A stretch of DNA of 64,000 nucleotides, taken from JABAAE01 sp905480545. GTDB lineage: Bacteria > Planctomycetota > Planctomycetia > Pirellulales > Pirellulaceae. The position numbers and the translations under genes are program-made. The notes beneath the pieces were generated by a model that saw only the letters and a program-made list of their open reading frames with translations, was not told the DNA's origin and did no database searches. Where the stretch lies: contig CALSOR010000004.1 of assembly GCA_943788025.1 (NCBI GenBank), positions 62,001-126,000 on the forward strand, in the 5' to 3' direction. Numbering within the stretch: the stretch's first letter is position 1; each line of letters begins with the position of its first letter. Below are positions 8,233 to 17,194 of this stretch, in pieces.

Positions 8233-8913
8233 TCAATTTCTCGAGCGCCGACCAAAGATCACGTAGTTACCGTTCTGCAGTTTCGCAATGATTGGATACG
8301 CTTCACCCATTCGGTGAAGATCTTTCCAGGAGAGCTTTGTCGATTTGGCTTTTAGTTTGTTGTCTTTGGCGATGCGAAGGATACGGCGAAGATCCGGTTC
8401 TTTATGCTCAAGCGAATACTCATGGATCAAGCGGTCAGCGCTTATATCAACACCGTGATGGCGAGCCACTAATGAAAGACAAACCAGCGATGTATGCGGA
8501 TCGCGTTTCATTTCTTCGGAATCGTCCGATGCATGGTCTCCAGAGTCACCTCCCGTTCCGCCATGCCCAGAAGAACCATGCCCAGAAGAACCATGTCCGG
8601 GCAAACCGCTTCCAGTCGCCGGGCCAGATGACGATTCAGCGTTAGATGGGCCGGACGAGGATTCATCACCATCTATTTGAGCGGGTGACCGAGAAGTCGA
8701 GGGCGGCGGTGCGGCATGCCCCGGTTCTTGTTCCGAATTTCGAGCGGCCAAGGCTTCGGCGAGAATTTCTTCATCATCCGCTCCGACAACAATGTCCTTT
8801 GTTTTCTCGGACTCGCGATTGATTCGCGAATCAGGCTGGTTGCGACTGCCGGACATAATGGGTGAGGATCCTCGTTTTCCGTTTTTGACGATTAATCCGG
8901 TTTTTCGTTCCAT
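8233..8913 (-). CDS. N-terminal C39-like domain fragment of the ABC exporter
   Basis: The ATG at 8913 lies five bases after a strong terminator; an internal ATG at 8856 is an alternative start. Residues 1-135 are low complexity, with a 15-base repeat encoding GHGSS units (around residues 105-118). Then comes a C39-like domain (TSLVCLSLVARHHGVDIS to LQNGNYVIFG). The Cys of true C39 peptidases is not in its normal position, so this should be the inactive substrate-binding version seen in HlyB-type exporters. The domain ends abruptly at RRSRN by frameshift; the missing C-terminal half continues in the frame at 7872-8255 (AREIEVDGKVEKQVAVFDPL). Confidence 0.75.
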   Translation of the reverse strand: MERKTGLIVKNGKRGSSPIMSGSRNQPDSRINRESEKTKDIVVGADDEEILAEALAARNSEQEPGHAAPPPSTSRSPAQIDGDESSSGPSNAESSSGPATGSGLPGHGSSGHGSSGHGGTGGDSGDHASDDSEEMKRDPHTSLVCLSLVARHHGVDISADRLIHEYSLEHKEPDLRRILRIAKDNKLKAKSTKLSWKDLHRMGEAYPIIAKLQNGNYVIFGRRSRN

Positions 8914-8917
8914 TACG

Positions 8918-8949
8918 AAAAAACCCCGTCCGAGTTCGGACGGGGTTTT
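8918..8949 (-). terminator. Strong terminator between protease and exporter genes
   Basis: Stem of up to 14 bp (AAAACCCCGTCCGA / TCGGACGGGGTTTT) with a T6 run on the minus strand. It sits 27 bases after the protease stop and five bases before the exporter ATG. It would make exporter expression depend on read-through, giving more substrate than exporter. Confidence 0.85.
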
Positions 8950-8975
8950 GAATGTGTCCGGATTGACGGCAAAGT

Positions 8976-11789
8976 CTACGAGGGAATTGCGATATAGCCA
9001 AACTGATCTTGGAAATCTGTGCGTTCAAATCTCTGCAATTTGTTGGTCGCCTGCCGAAAAATCGAACTTATGCTCATATCCTGACCAACTTGGTCCCCTG
9101 TATTGTTGAACATCTTGAGCGTTTCGACTCTAGAGGCTCCCTGATGAGCATTCCTGATCGTGATATTTCCTTCCGATCGCTCACCATCAATGGTCAGTGC
9201 AATGATTAAATCTCGACCATTTAGCACACGGAAAGACAAATCCTGCTTAAATGAGTCAAAATTGTCCGAGAAGGATGACAATTCAATTGTTTCACGCCCT
9301 CCACCACCTTGTTCGTTGATGATCAATGTGCCGTCGCCCATTGAATATCGATAGGTATCGTTACCCTCTTGTCCCATCGCAACGTCTCGACCACCCATTC
9401 CAGTAATCGTGTCGTCGCCATCTCCACCGATCAATCGATTATCGACTTCATTGCCAGTAATCGTATCGTTGCCAGATCCGCCAACCGCCTCTTCGATCGT
9501 GGTTCCCCAAGCAATATTGAAATTGTTGGTTCCACCCGCAAGCGAACTATGACGACCTTCCCGAAGATCAATGTTTGAATCGGCGGTGTAGTTGAAGAAG
9601 TTCAAGCGATCCTTTCCGCCTGGATCATGAATGGTCTCGGAATACTGAGCGTGCTCATTCGCCTTGTAACGATAAACCGTGTCCTCTTTGTTGAACTCTG
9701 TGTTGTATCCATACAGCGTTGACAATGCTAAGTGATCGAAAAGCTGTGGAGTGATATTGGCTCCGGAGAACGGATCGAATTCACTCCCCCCGGCGTTGCC
9801 TTTCCACGATGTCGGCCGGTTGTAAGACATCATGGTCCAGTCACCATTTTCGACTTGAGGCCGAATGTTGTCATTATCGCCTGGAACTTGCTCGAACGAG
9901 TGATGAAGCCCTAGTGAGTGGCCTAACTCATGAAGCAGGGTGTTGTAGAGATCGCTTCCAAAATCGACAGCCCCCTCATCAAACCAACTGAACCCATCAC
10001 CATAGGTGAAGTCGGCATTCAACCAGTTATCACCCGCGGGAACGCCCACATTGGCTGTTGGATAACCGTAAACAGGAATCGTTCCGCACGGAACAGCCAC
10101 GCCTGGGAATCGAGCCTGAGCAATCAAGCCGTCGTCTCCAAGACGGTCCATTCCAAATTCAAAATTGGCCGGTATAGTATCGCTAACCTCAACAAAATTA
10201 ATGTTAAACGTGTTCGAATAATCCTGAAGCACATTGCGATAAGCTTGCCGAATCGCAGGTGGTAATGGCTCCATTCCATCAGCTTCATCACATCCGATCC
10301 AATGTGCTGGAACGTCTTCCATAAAACTGTAAGTCAACGTCACACCTGTCCCGGGGACGGGCGCGCCCCATTTTCCAGCTGTCCCGCCGGCATTCAACAA
10401 AGCTCTTGGGACGTTAAACGTCGAGGTTACGTTGACCCGCTCCCATGGAGTCCAGTCACCACTTCCGGTCGTTCCACGGATAAAGACTTCGTCGTATTCG
10501 ATTCCGCGATCCGCAACACCGCTTTTGAACTCAAGGTCCGCAAATTCGGCCGCTGTGTACTCACGAATTCGCTGGGGAGCTAAAGCTTTTCCATCATCAC
10601 CTAAAAGGCTACCAGTCAATTCATTTCCGAATCGATCCTTTGCGGTCGACGAATCAAACACCTGCCACGTTTGGATGCTAGGTCCTAAATCCGTTTGCGT
10701 GACCCAGTTTGAAACATTGAGGACTTCTGAGTCATTTAACAGTTGCGTTCCAAATGCAGTTTCAACCTCAGCCGCCTCAACCGAATCGACCCTGAATGTG
10801 TTAACCAAACTGGAATAACGACCATCGTGAACTTTGACGCGGACTCGCTCTGAATCCAAAACACTACCTGCGTGGTACTGCACGAGACCGGCTTCGACGT
10901 CCCTAACTTTGACGGTAAACCATTCCTGAGACGCTTGTCGCACACCGTTTAATGAAAAGAATCCACCATCTGCGAGAAGACCCGTATCGAAGAAACTGTA
11001 CTCTTTCAGTGTATTTCCATCGGCATCAGACCAGACGACCCAACTCGCAGCATCGACGATGGTGTCGACTTTCATTTGCCGGTCGACAACCTCAAGGACT
11101 GGTTTGAATCGGTTCGCAGTCGTTTCGACCAAGCCACTAACCCCTCGACTCCATTTTTCTCCATCCGACGCTCTAACAATGAATTTCTCTGTCTGGGCGT
11201 TCCTGCCGCCGATGTACCGAAGCGTAGAAAGCTCGGCAGCGGTAAACTCAAACCAATCCCCCTGCTTCTGCTTAACGTTATTCAGCCAAAAAGCACCACT
11301 GTTGCCGTTTCTTTTCTGGTCGCGAACTCGATAGCGAACGACTTCATCGCCATCTGGATCAGAAGCCAAGAACATCGTCGAGCCCACTATTACCTCGGAG
11401 CCGAGCACAGAAACGTCATTGGTCTCAACAGTTGGCGGTAGAAAGTTTGGCTCTTCGGTTTGAATTCGAGCCACACCGGGCTCGCTCCAATTTAACCCGT
11501 CACGGGCCAAGATGTTCAGAGTCTCATTCTGAACCTCGCTTCCCGCATAATATCGAACAGTCCCCAAATCAGAAGCGGCAACCTCAAACCACTGGAGAGC
11601 ATTTTGCTGCACACCGCGTACGGTAAAGTAACCGGTTTCTCCACCGAAACCGCCATCGAAAAATCGGTAGCGGTCAGCCGGATTCCCGTCAAAGTCAAAG
11701 TAATCAAACAGCGAATCTGCCGTCAAAGAACGCCCAATATCGACCGATTGATCGATGCCTGTTACCGTTGGTGGAAAAAAATTTGCCAT
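8976..11789 (-). CDS. RTX metalloprotease, type I secreted, serralysin-like
   Basis: 937 residues with no signal peptide, as expected for a type I secretion substrate. Residues 1 to about 430 hold four divergent beta-rich repeats of about 100 residues, each with a WF(E/T) element and an LRYxxG-like strand. The protease domain carries the zinc motif HELGHSLGLHH (His620, Glu621, His624, His630) and a Met-turn (MMSYN), which places it with the metzincins. It is followed by about four RTX nonapeptides (GGSGNDTIT, GGDGDDTIT, GQEGNDTYR) that should bind calcium. The C-terminus probably carries the secretion signal. The exporter and adaptor genes lie directly downstream. Extracellular protein breakdown is inferred. 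Confidence 0.93.
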   Translation of the reverse strand: MANFFPPTVTGIDQSVDIGRSLTADSLFDYFDFDGNPADRYRFFDGGFGGETGYFTVRGVQQNALQWFEVAASDLGTVRYYAGSEVQNETLNILARDGLNWSEPGVARIQTEEPNFLPPTVETNDVSVLGSEVIVGSTMFLASDPDGDEVVRYRVRDQKRNGNSGAFWLNNVKQKQGDWFEFTAAELSTLRYIGGRNAQTEKFIVRASDGEKWSRGVSGLVETTANRFKPVLEVVDRQMKVDTIVDAASWVVWSDADGNTLKEYSFFDTGLLADGGFFSLNGVRQASQEWFTVKVRDVEAGLVQYHAGSVLDSERVRVKVHDGRYSSLVNTFRVDSVEAAEVETAFGTQLLNDSEVLNVSNWVTQTDLGPSIQTWQVFDSSTAKDRFGNELTGSLLGDDGKALAPQRIREYTAAEFADLEFKSGVADRGIEYDEVFIRGTTGSGDWTPWERVNVTSTFNVPRALLNAGGTAGKWGAPVPGTGVTLTYSFMEDVPAHWIGCDEADGMEPLPPAIRQAYRNVLQDYSNTFNINFVEVSDTIPANFEFGMDRLGDDGLIAQARFPGVAVPCGTIPVYGYPTANVGVPAGDNWLNADFTYGDGFSWFDEGAVDFGSDLYNTLLHELGHSLGLHHSFEQVPGDNDNIRPQVENGDWTMMSYNRPTSWKGNAGGSEFDPFSGANITPQLFDHLALSTLYGYNTEFNKEDTVYRYKANEHAQYSETIHDPGGKDRLNFFNYTADSNIDLREGRHSSLAGGTNNFNIAWGTTIEEAVGGSGNDTITGNEVDNRLIGGDGDDTITGMGGRDVAMGQEGNDTYRYSMGDGTLIINEQGGGGRETIELSSFSDNFDSFKQDLSFRVLNGRDLIIALTIDGERSEGNITIRNAHQGASRVETLKMFNNTGDQVGQDMSISSIFRQATNKLQRFERTDFQDQFGYIAIPS

Positions 11790-11826
11790 TTGAAATTGCC
11801 TCTTTAATGACTGCCGCTATATCGAC

Positions 11827-12138
11827 TTAAAAATTCGGTGATTTGGGCGGCTGTGGAATGTTCGCAATCGGTGACTCTGTTCCGTTTTCACCTTCACGCG
11901 TTTTCACAACTCCCGCATCGACCAGTTTCTTCACTAGGTCTTCCATCGCACTAAAACTTCGTAAAAACCCGTCCGGTGGCATTACGATTCGCTGACGAAA
12001 TTCCAATTGTGGTTTTCCCTCTGCGTCCTGCTTTGATGGAGATAAGCTGACAAGGTCAATCCTTACCATTCCACCTGAAAGCGTGATTTCTCCCATTCCA
12101 TCTGCGAAAACTTCTACTTGTGAATCCATTCGTTTCAT
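11827..12138 (-). CDS. Small protein at the head of the type I secretion operon
   Basis: 103 residues, 37 bases upstream of the protease gene. A beta-rich first half (EITLSGGMVRIDLVSLSPS) is followed by IVMPPDGFLRSFSAMEDLVKKLV and a Pro-rich tail. The layout resembles DUF3467-type small proteins, but I cannot assign it. Position suggests a role in making or guiding the protease, for example as chaperone, inhibitor or regulator; this is inference. An in-frame ATG three codons later is an alternative start. Confidence 0.65.
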   Translation of the reverse strand: MKRMDSQVEVFADGMGEITLSGGMVRIDLVSLSPSKQDAEGKPQLEFRQRIVMPPDGFLRSFSAMEDLVKKLVDAGVVKTREGENGTESPIANIPQPPKSPNF

Positions 12139-12383
12139 CCTTGGAAAATTTAAAACTGTGTAACCGAACTTTCTGACCTAAACATCAGATCTTGCCCAAA
12201 AAGCTCACGCTACATACTAGTTAGAGCTTCCAATTCGTGTCTAGCTTGTTCCGCGTTAGAATGGCCGGTATTTTAAAGCTCACGGCCAAAAAACCGGCAA
12301 AACCATGCCAATGAGTTTTTTCTCTCTTCAACGCACGTTTTGACGTGCCTTTGCTTCGAAAGTTCCAACGGTTTTTTTCGAAT

Positions 12384-13529
12384 TCAAGCGGAACGGCCAA
12401 GGGAATCACGAATTTCCGCCAAAACAAATGGCTCAACCTCCCGGTTCAGCATCGCTTCAAGCGCAGAAATTGCGGTGAAGGTGGCCTGCCTGCCTAATCC
12501 CCAAGCGGACGCGGCCCGTACCAATGGCTCAGAATCGAAAATTCCAAGCATCAAGGCCTGCTCGGAAGTCGGTGAAGCAGCCGAATTTCCCAGTACAATC
12601 GCTGCATTACGCAAAATGCCACGCCGCTTCGACCGCCAAAACGGCGATTTGCGAAAACTCGCCCGAAAATCGTCATCGGTCATCGTGAATAGTTTCAATG
12701 CATCTGTTGGCAAACGCAATTCGTTTGGCTGACTCAACTCAGTTTCTACGCCAATATAAGCTTCATCTTTTCGATTCCACGGGCAGACTTCTTGACAGAT
12801 ATCGCAACCAAAAAGCCAATCGCCGATCTGCTCGCGAACTCCATGCGGCGGCAAGGACTGACTCTCGATCGTAAAATAGCTAATGCATTTCGACCCATCC
12901 AGCACGTGCGGCTCAACAAACGCGTTGGTCGGACAGGCATCCAAACACGCTCTACATGTCCCGCAGTGCGAGGCATCGAATGGTTCGTCAACTTCCAATT
13001 CCAGGTCAGTTAGCAATGCGGCAAGAAAAAACCAACTACCATCGGTCTTGGATATCAGCATTGTGTTTTTGCCCTGCCATCCCAATCCAGCGAGCTGAGC
13101 GAATTCACGTTCCAGCAACGGTGCAGTGTCGACAACCCCGCGAAAATTCGCCGAACCATCGACACTTTCAAAGTACCTCTTGCAGTCCTTCAACTTCTTG
13201 TGCACGACGTCGTGGTAATCGATTCCGGAACTTGCATAACGAGAAATCCGTCCGATTCGATCGGCATTTTGATCGGAATTCAAGCCTTCTCTCTCCAAAC
13301 TTGCATATTTCAGCCCCAGCATTACAACCGAACGGACACCATCCATCACATGCTTCGGATGCGAGTATGCTGCACGACGCTCCTCCAAATAATTCATCTC
13401 ACCGGCATAACCGGAATCCAGCCATTGATGAAAATCCGAAAGTCCATTTGGAGTTACCGCAGAGCAAATCCCAACCAAATCGAAGCCGGTTTGATTCGCA
13501 TACTCCTTGATCAAAGCTGAATTCAACAA
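12384..13529 (-). CDS. queG: Epoxyqueuosine reductase QueG
   Basis: Catalyses the last step of queuosine synthesis, reducing epoxyqueuosine in tRNA with cobalamin and two [4Fe-4S] clusters. The cluster motifs are CGTCRACLDACP with a later C, and CDICQEVCPWNR. The segment with the proposed catalytic Asp is DTAPLLEREFAQLAGLGWQGKNT. A short HEAT-like tail follows. The frame extends upstream to a TTG at 13619, but a TTG at 13529 behind GGAG gives 381 residues, close to the normal length of about 380, so I prefer it. No other queuosine genes are visible nearby. Confidence 0.93.
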   Translation of the reverse strand: MLNSALIKEYANQTGFDLVGICSAVTPNGLSDFHQWLDSGYAGEMNYLEERRAAYSHPKHVMDGVRSVVMLGLKYASLEREGLNSDQNADRIGRISRYASSGIDYHDVVHKKLKDCKRYFESVDGSANFRGVVDTAPLLEREFAQLAGLGWQGKNTMLISKTDGSWFFLAALLTDLELEVDEPFDASHCGTCRACLDACPTNAFVEPHVLDGSKCISYFTIESQSLPPHGVREQIGDWLFGCDICQEVCPWNRKDEAYIGVETELSQPNELRLPTDALKLFTMTDDDFRASFRKSPFWRSKRRGILRNAAIVLGNSAASPTSEQALMLGIFDSEPLVRAASAWGLGRQATFTAISALEAMLNREVEPFVLAEIRDSLGRSA

Positions 13530-13736
13530 CGCGGTTCGCTCCGCAATCTCCAGAATGAAACTAACACCTTTCGATACCGATTTTGATTTTTTATGTATTG
13601 AAAAATGAACGCACTCCAATCAGCGTGACAATATTAACCAGTTTTTTTGCAGTCGCTAAGTCAATCCGAATTTTTCTTCTCAGGACCGCTTAAGAACTCT
13701 TCGCCGTCTCGTTTTACGCTTTCCGGACCCACATCT

Positions 13737-14246
13737 ATGATACAAAAATCTGCACTCATCGCTCTTTGCGTTTTTACATTTTCTGCCGCAACTCTGCACA
13801 ACGAGGCAAACGGACAATGTTGTTCACAAAATTCTTTGTGGGCACAATCGCTTGCCCTGTCAACGCGTGGACGCGTCATCGCCCCCACCCCTCCCTACTT
13901 TGCAATGCACCCTCCCGTCTATTACGAAGGCATCGTCAAACGCCCGTATGGAATCAGTCCTTTTGCTGCACCTCCAGGTGTCCTTCCTGTCGAGATGACT
14001 ATCAAGGTCGAACCGAAAACGGTATTGAATCCGCTCTACAAAAATAAAATCATGATTTCACCGGCGGAAAACTCCGTTAATCCGAAAATGACTCCCGAGA
14101 TCAAAAAGGAAAACAAGTCGAAGAAAAAAACCATTGACATCACAACGCCTGCCGCTACTCGAGAGCCGCCAGTACTCGTTGCGTCAAAAAAAGTCATCAA
14201 CCCGTTCTACAAAAAGAAGACGACTTTAGACCGGCATGCATTCTAA
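13737..14246 (+). CDS. Small secreted protein with NP(L/F)YK repeats
   Basis: 169 residues from the ATG at 13737; the frame extends 30 codons further upstream but the signal peptide (SALIALCVFTFSAATL, then a likely cut near NGQ) fits this start. The mature part is Pro-rich and then very basic, with two copies of a motif NPLYKNK / NPFYKKK. A CC pair follows the signal. Not recognised. A secreted or surface role is inferred from the signal only. Confidence 0.7.
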   Translation: MIQKSALIALCVFTFSAATLHNEANGQCCSQNSLWAQSLALSTRGRVIAPTPPYFAMHPPVYYEGIVKRPYGISPFAAPPGVLPVEMTIKVEPKTVLNPLYKNKIMISPAENSVNPKMTPEIKKENKSKKKTIDITTPAATREPPVLVASKKVINPFYKKKTTLDRHAF

Positions 14247-14605
14247 GCCCCACTCCTGAGAGACTTGAGCTGAATCAGTAGTTATAGAATAAAGGCTCGG
14301 CAGAATAACGGCCCGATTGTTTATCAAACGGGCCTTTGACATTGAATTTGGATTGAAAACTTGCAGCTGTGGTTAGAAAAATGCATGCCCGTTGCGATTG
14401 CGTTACGTTTTCGCATAATCCCGCCAGGCTTGGGTCCCACTTTTTGCAAACTGAAAACTTTCATTTATACGTCTGTACAATCGGCATGAGTTGCCGCTTT
14501 CATTTATATTGACGGTTGAAAAACGGTACGCAGAGAATCGGTTCTTAAATACCGAAGATTGACCGGCTCATCCCTGATCTCAACGCAACCATAGTCTGAC
14601 AGCGT
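14247..14605. other. Intergenic stretch with terminator and direct repeats
   Basis: About 360 bases. A weak terminator (14310-14337) follows the small secreted protein. Two 12-base direct repeats, CTTTCATTTATA, lie at 14458-14469 and 14497-14508, 39 bases apart, upstream of moxR. They could be regulator sites for the moxR-DUF58 pair; nothing else stands out. Confidence 0.45.
14310..14337 (+). terminator. Weak intrinsic terminator
   Basis: GGCCCG / CGGGCC with an inner TTG/CAA pairing and a short TTT tail, about 65 bases after the stop of the small secreted protein gene. Confidence 0.5.
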
Positions 14606-15550
14606 ATGAAAGAAGTTCAAGAAATTGCAAAACGTATTATCACCAATGTTGAAAAAGTAATCGTTGGTAAGCGACAACAGCTGGTTCTTTCATTGGTGTC
14701 ATGGTTTTGCGAAGGGCACATTCTCCTCGAAGATGTCCCCGGTGTTGCGAAAACAATGTTGGCTCGAGCTCTTGCGGGGAGTGTCGGTGGCGAATTCAAG
14801 CGAATTCAATGCACCCCTGATTTACTCCCCAGCGATGTGACCGGCGCGTCGATCTACAATCAAAAAAGCGGTGAATTTGAATTTCGCGCTGGGCCACTTT
14901 TTGGAAACATTGTTCTTGCGGACGAAATCAATCGCACGACGCCACGAACCCAAGCTGCACTACTCGAAGCGATGGGCGAAGCAAGGATCACCGTCGATGG
15001 AACAACCTACCAACTGAATCCACCCTTCGTCGTGATTGCCACTCAAAACCCCGTTGATCAAGAAGGGACCTTTCCACTCCCTGAAGCACAACTCGATCGA
15101 TTCCTGATGAAATTTAGCCTTGGCTATCCGACGATGGACGAAGAGTTTCAGATGCTTGAAATGTTGCAGGCTGGTCACCCAGTGGACCAAATTTCCTCAG
15201 TTGTGACTCCTGATGAGATCGTAAAATGCCAACAACTGATCCGTTCAGTCCATGTCGACCCCAAAGTCCGCAAATATATTTTGCAAATTGTGCATGATAC
15301 TCGATTGCATGACGACCTCAGTCTGGGTGGCAGTCCGCGTGCGTCTATTGCTCTCTTTCGAACAGCACAAGCCATGGCCGCAGTTCGTGGTCGAAACTTT
15401 GTCCAGCCGGACGATATCAAACGAATCGCGGCACCCGTCCTAACTCACCGTATGATTTTACGTCCAGAAAGTCGGCTTCGCAAAATCACCGCATCAAGCG
15501 TTGTTGATTCGATTCTCTCTCAGATCGCCGTTCCGATTTTGACGGCTTAA
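14606..15550 (+). CDS. MoxR family AAA+ ATPase
   Basis: 314 residues, standard for MoxR. Walker A is in LLEDVPGVAKTMLARALA, Walker B in ILADEINRTTPRTQ, followed by the typical ALLEAMGE helix, sensor segment IATQNPVDQEGTF and arginine-finger region LPEAQLDRF. MoxR proteins act as chaperones for assembling metal- or VWA-containing complexes. The next gene on the same strand encodes a DUF58 protein, the usual partner. The 110-base gap means coupling is by transcription at most. The VWA and transglutaminase genes of larger moxR operons are absent. Confidence 0.93.
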   Translation: MKEVQEIAKRIITNVEKVIVGKRQQLVLSLVSWFCEGHILLEDVPGVAKTMLARALAGSVGGEFKRIQCTPDLLPSDVTGASIYNQKSGEFEFRAGPLFGNIVLADEINRTTPRTQAALLEAMGEARITVDGTTYQLNPPFVVIATQNPVDQEGTFPLPEAQLDRFLMKFSLGYPTMDEEFQMLEMLQAGHPVDQISSVVTPDEIVKCQQLIRSVHVDPKVRKYILQIVHDTRLHDDLSLGGSPRASIALFRTAQAMAAVRGRNFVQPDDIKRIAAPVLTHRMILRPESRLRKITASSVVDSILSQIAVPILTA

Positions 15551-15662
15551 CATTCACCAGTGATTCAAGGGCTGGAACCACGGCAAAGGCCGCAACGACG
15601 AAATCGAACAAAATAGATTTTGATTCTTAACCCAGCACGAAACCAATTAACCGGAACGCAAA

Positions 15663-16979
15663 ATGATCTGGATTTTCGCAGGACTGATTGGCCTTGTCCT
15701 CGCGTTGCTATTCAAGATGACATTGCTGCTTTATGCGATTTATGCTGTTGCCGGCATTACCCTTCTCAGCCGATGGCTATCGAGACAATGGGCTGACAAT
15801 TTAGTTGCCGAACGTGATTGTAAACAAGAAACGGCAGAAATCGGCGACATGGTTCCGGTCATGCTGACCATCAAGAACCAAAGCTCAATCCCTGTTGTGT
15901 GGCTGCTGGTCGAGGACCTCCTCCCGCACGAAGCGACAATTTACAAACCGCCGAAACTGGGTGTACATGGCAATCGGGTTGCGGTTATGAAAATCAACGG
16001 AAAAAAAGAACAAAAGCTACTGTATCAACTCGAATGCAATCGACGCGGTTACTTCCAGATTGGCCCGCTTGTTCTCGAAACCGGCGATCTATTCGGATTG
16101 CATCGGCGTTTCAAGGTTCTGAGCAAACCGAGCTATCTTCTAGTGCTACCCAAACCAGTTCCACTGTCCGGATACGATGTTGCCTCTCGCAGACCGATCG
16201 GCGAAGTCACGATGACCTACCGAATTTTTGAGGATCCAACACGGATTGCCGGAGTACGTGAATACCAGCGCGGCGATTCAATGAATCGGATCAACTGGAA
16301 AGCAACTGCTCGGACTGGGGAATTGCAAAGCAAAGTCTTTGAACCCTCCACCGTGATCGGCGCAACGATATTGGTTGACTTTCATCGAAAGGCATTCCCG
16401 CGAAAACATGAACCATTTCGCAGCGAACTCGCGATAACCTGCGCCGCAAGCATTGCGAACACAGTCTACAACATGAATCAGCAGGTCGGGCTGATATCAA
16501 ACGGACGTGACGCTGCTGACCGAATAAGAACAGAAGGATGGGTCGGAGACTCGCGAACCAGAAATGAAGCAAAAGCATCTGCTGAAATGCATTCAGAAAG
16601 CAACCGCTTGCGGCCCGTCATTGTGGAAACCCGACGTGGTGTTGAGCAACTTCAACAAATTTTCGAAGCACTTGCGCGGCTGGAAAAAACAAGCGGCCTT
16701 GATTTGGCTCGATTAATCGCTGAATCGGCCGACCGCTTACCACGCGATGCGACAGTAATTGCCATCTTGTCAAAAGTAACTGACGTCGAAGTCATAGCGC
16801 TTACCGCATTGAAGCAACAAGGATTTGCCGTTTCCGCGATAATTAACTGTTTTGATATCGAAGATTTCGCCAGGAACAGCGGACCCTTGATCGCTGAGGG
16901 CATCGAAGCGAGACACCTTAAAGACGAAGAATCGATCACCGAAATTTGCCGTAAACAAGCCATCGCCTCGGCACGATAA
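15663..16979 (+). CDS. DUF58 membrane protein
   Basis: 438 residues. Two N-terminal hydrophobic segments (IFAGLIGLVLALLF and LLYAIYAVAGITLL) are followed by a beta domain and the DUF58 core, marked by REYQRGDSMNRINWKATART and a VWA-like strand (GATILVDFH). The family usually works with MoxR ATPases. It lacks the complete VWA metal site by eye. C-terminal residues about 300-438 are charged and contain a DUF58-style tail (LKQQGFAVSAIINCFD). Confidence 0.9.
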   Translation: MIWIFAGLIGLVLALLFKMTLLLYAIYAVAGITLLSRWLSRQWADNLVAERDCKQETAEIGDMVPVMLTIKNQSSIPVVWLLVEDLLPHEATIYKPPKLGVHGNRVAVMKINGKKEQKLLYQLECNRRGYFQIGPLVLETGDLFGLHRRFKVLSKPSYLLVLPKPVPLSGYDVASRRPIGEVTMTYRIFEDPTRIAGVREYQRGDSMNRINWKATARTGELQSKVFEPSTVIGATILVDFHRKAFPRKHEPFRSELAITCAASIANTVYNMNQQVGLISNGRDAADRIRTEGWVGDSRTRNEAKASAEMHSESNRLRPVIVETRRGVEQLQQIFEALARLEKTSGLDLARLIAESADRLPRDATVIAILSKVTDVEVIALTALKQQGFAVSAIINCFDIEDFARNSGPLIAEGIEARHLKDEESITEICRKQAIASAR

Positions 16980-17194
16980 AAGTTCGATACGCGAACGCGG
17001 CTTAACAATTCGCTGTACTCCCCAGTCAAAGCCCTCGCCTCTGGCGGCAATACGACCCCGATCACCCGACGACCAATTCTTCTCTCTTTTAAAGCAAGTA
17101 TCTAAAAATCACCAATTACCAAACCGATGTCGGTTTGATAAACTAAGGCGTCGATTTTTCCAATAACTGGCTAATCTTTCGCCACCGGAAGCTC

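Larger units (their letters stand above)
6359..8913 (-). pseudogene. Type I secretion ABC exporter, frame broken twice
   Basis: Read as one gene this is a HlyB-type exporter of about 850 residues: Pro/Ser/Gly-rich N-terminal extension, C39-like domain, six-helix permease, ATPase. The reading frame is interrupted twice. Near 8245, YVIFG in the first frame should run into AREIEVDGKVEKQ in the next frame; one extra base in TCGGCG would explain it. Near 8035, PEIFKQ should run into HHLLDVAVAVVFMH; the sequence CAAGCAAGCAAC holds an extra CAAG, and removing one 4-base copy restores the frame exactly. All domains on both sides look intact, so this is a very recent lesion, a phase-variable gene, or a sequencing or assembly error. 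Confidence 0.8.

Noticed and set aside
4836..12138. Bacteriocin/C39 export instead of RTX export
   Set aside because: The C39-like domain lacks the catalytic Cys at its usual place and the substrate gene is an RTX metalloprotease without a double-glycine leader.
12333..12348. GCACGT/ACGTGC hairpin after queG as a terminator
   Set aside because: Only 6 bp and no T run in either direction.
12221..12436. A 71-residue minus-strand frame after queG
   Set aside because: It overlaps the queG end in another frame and has no recognisable features.
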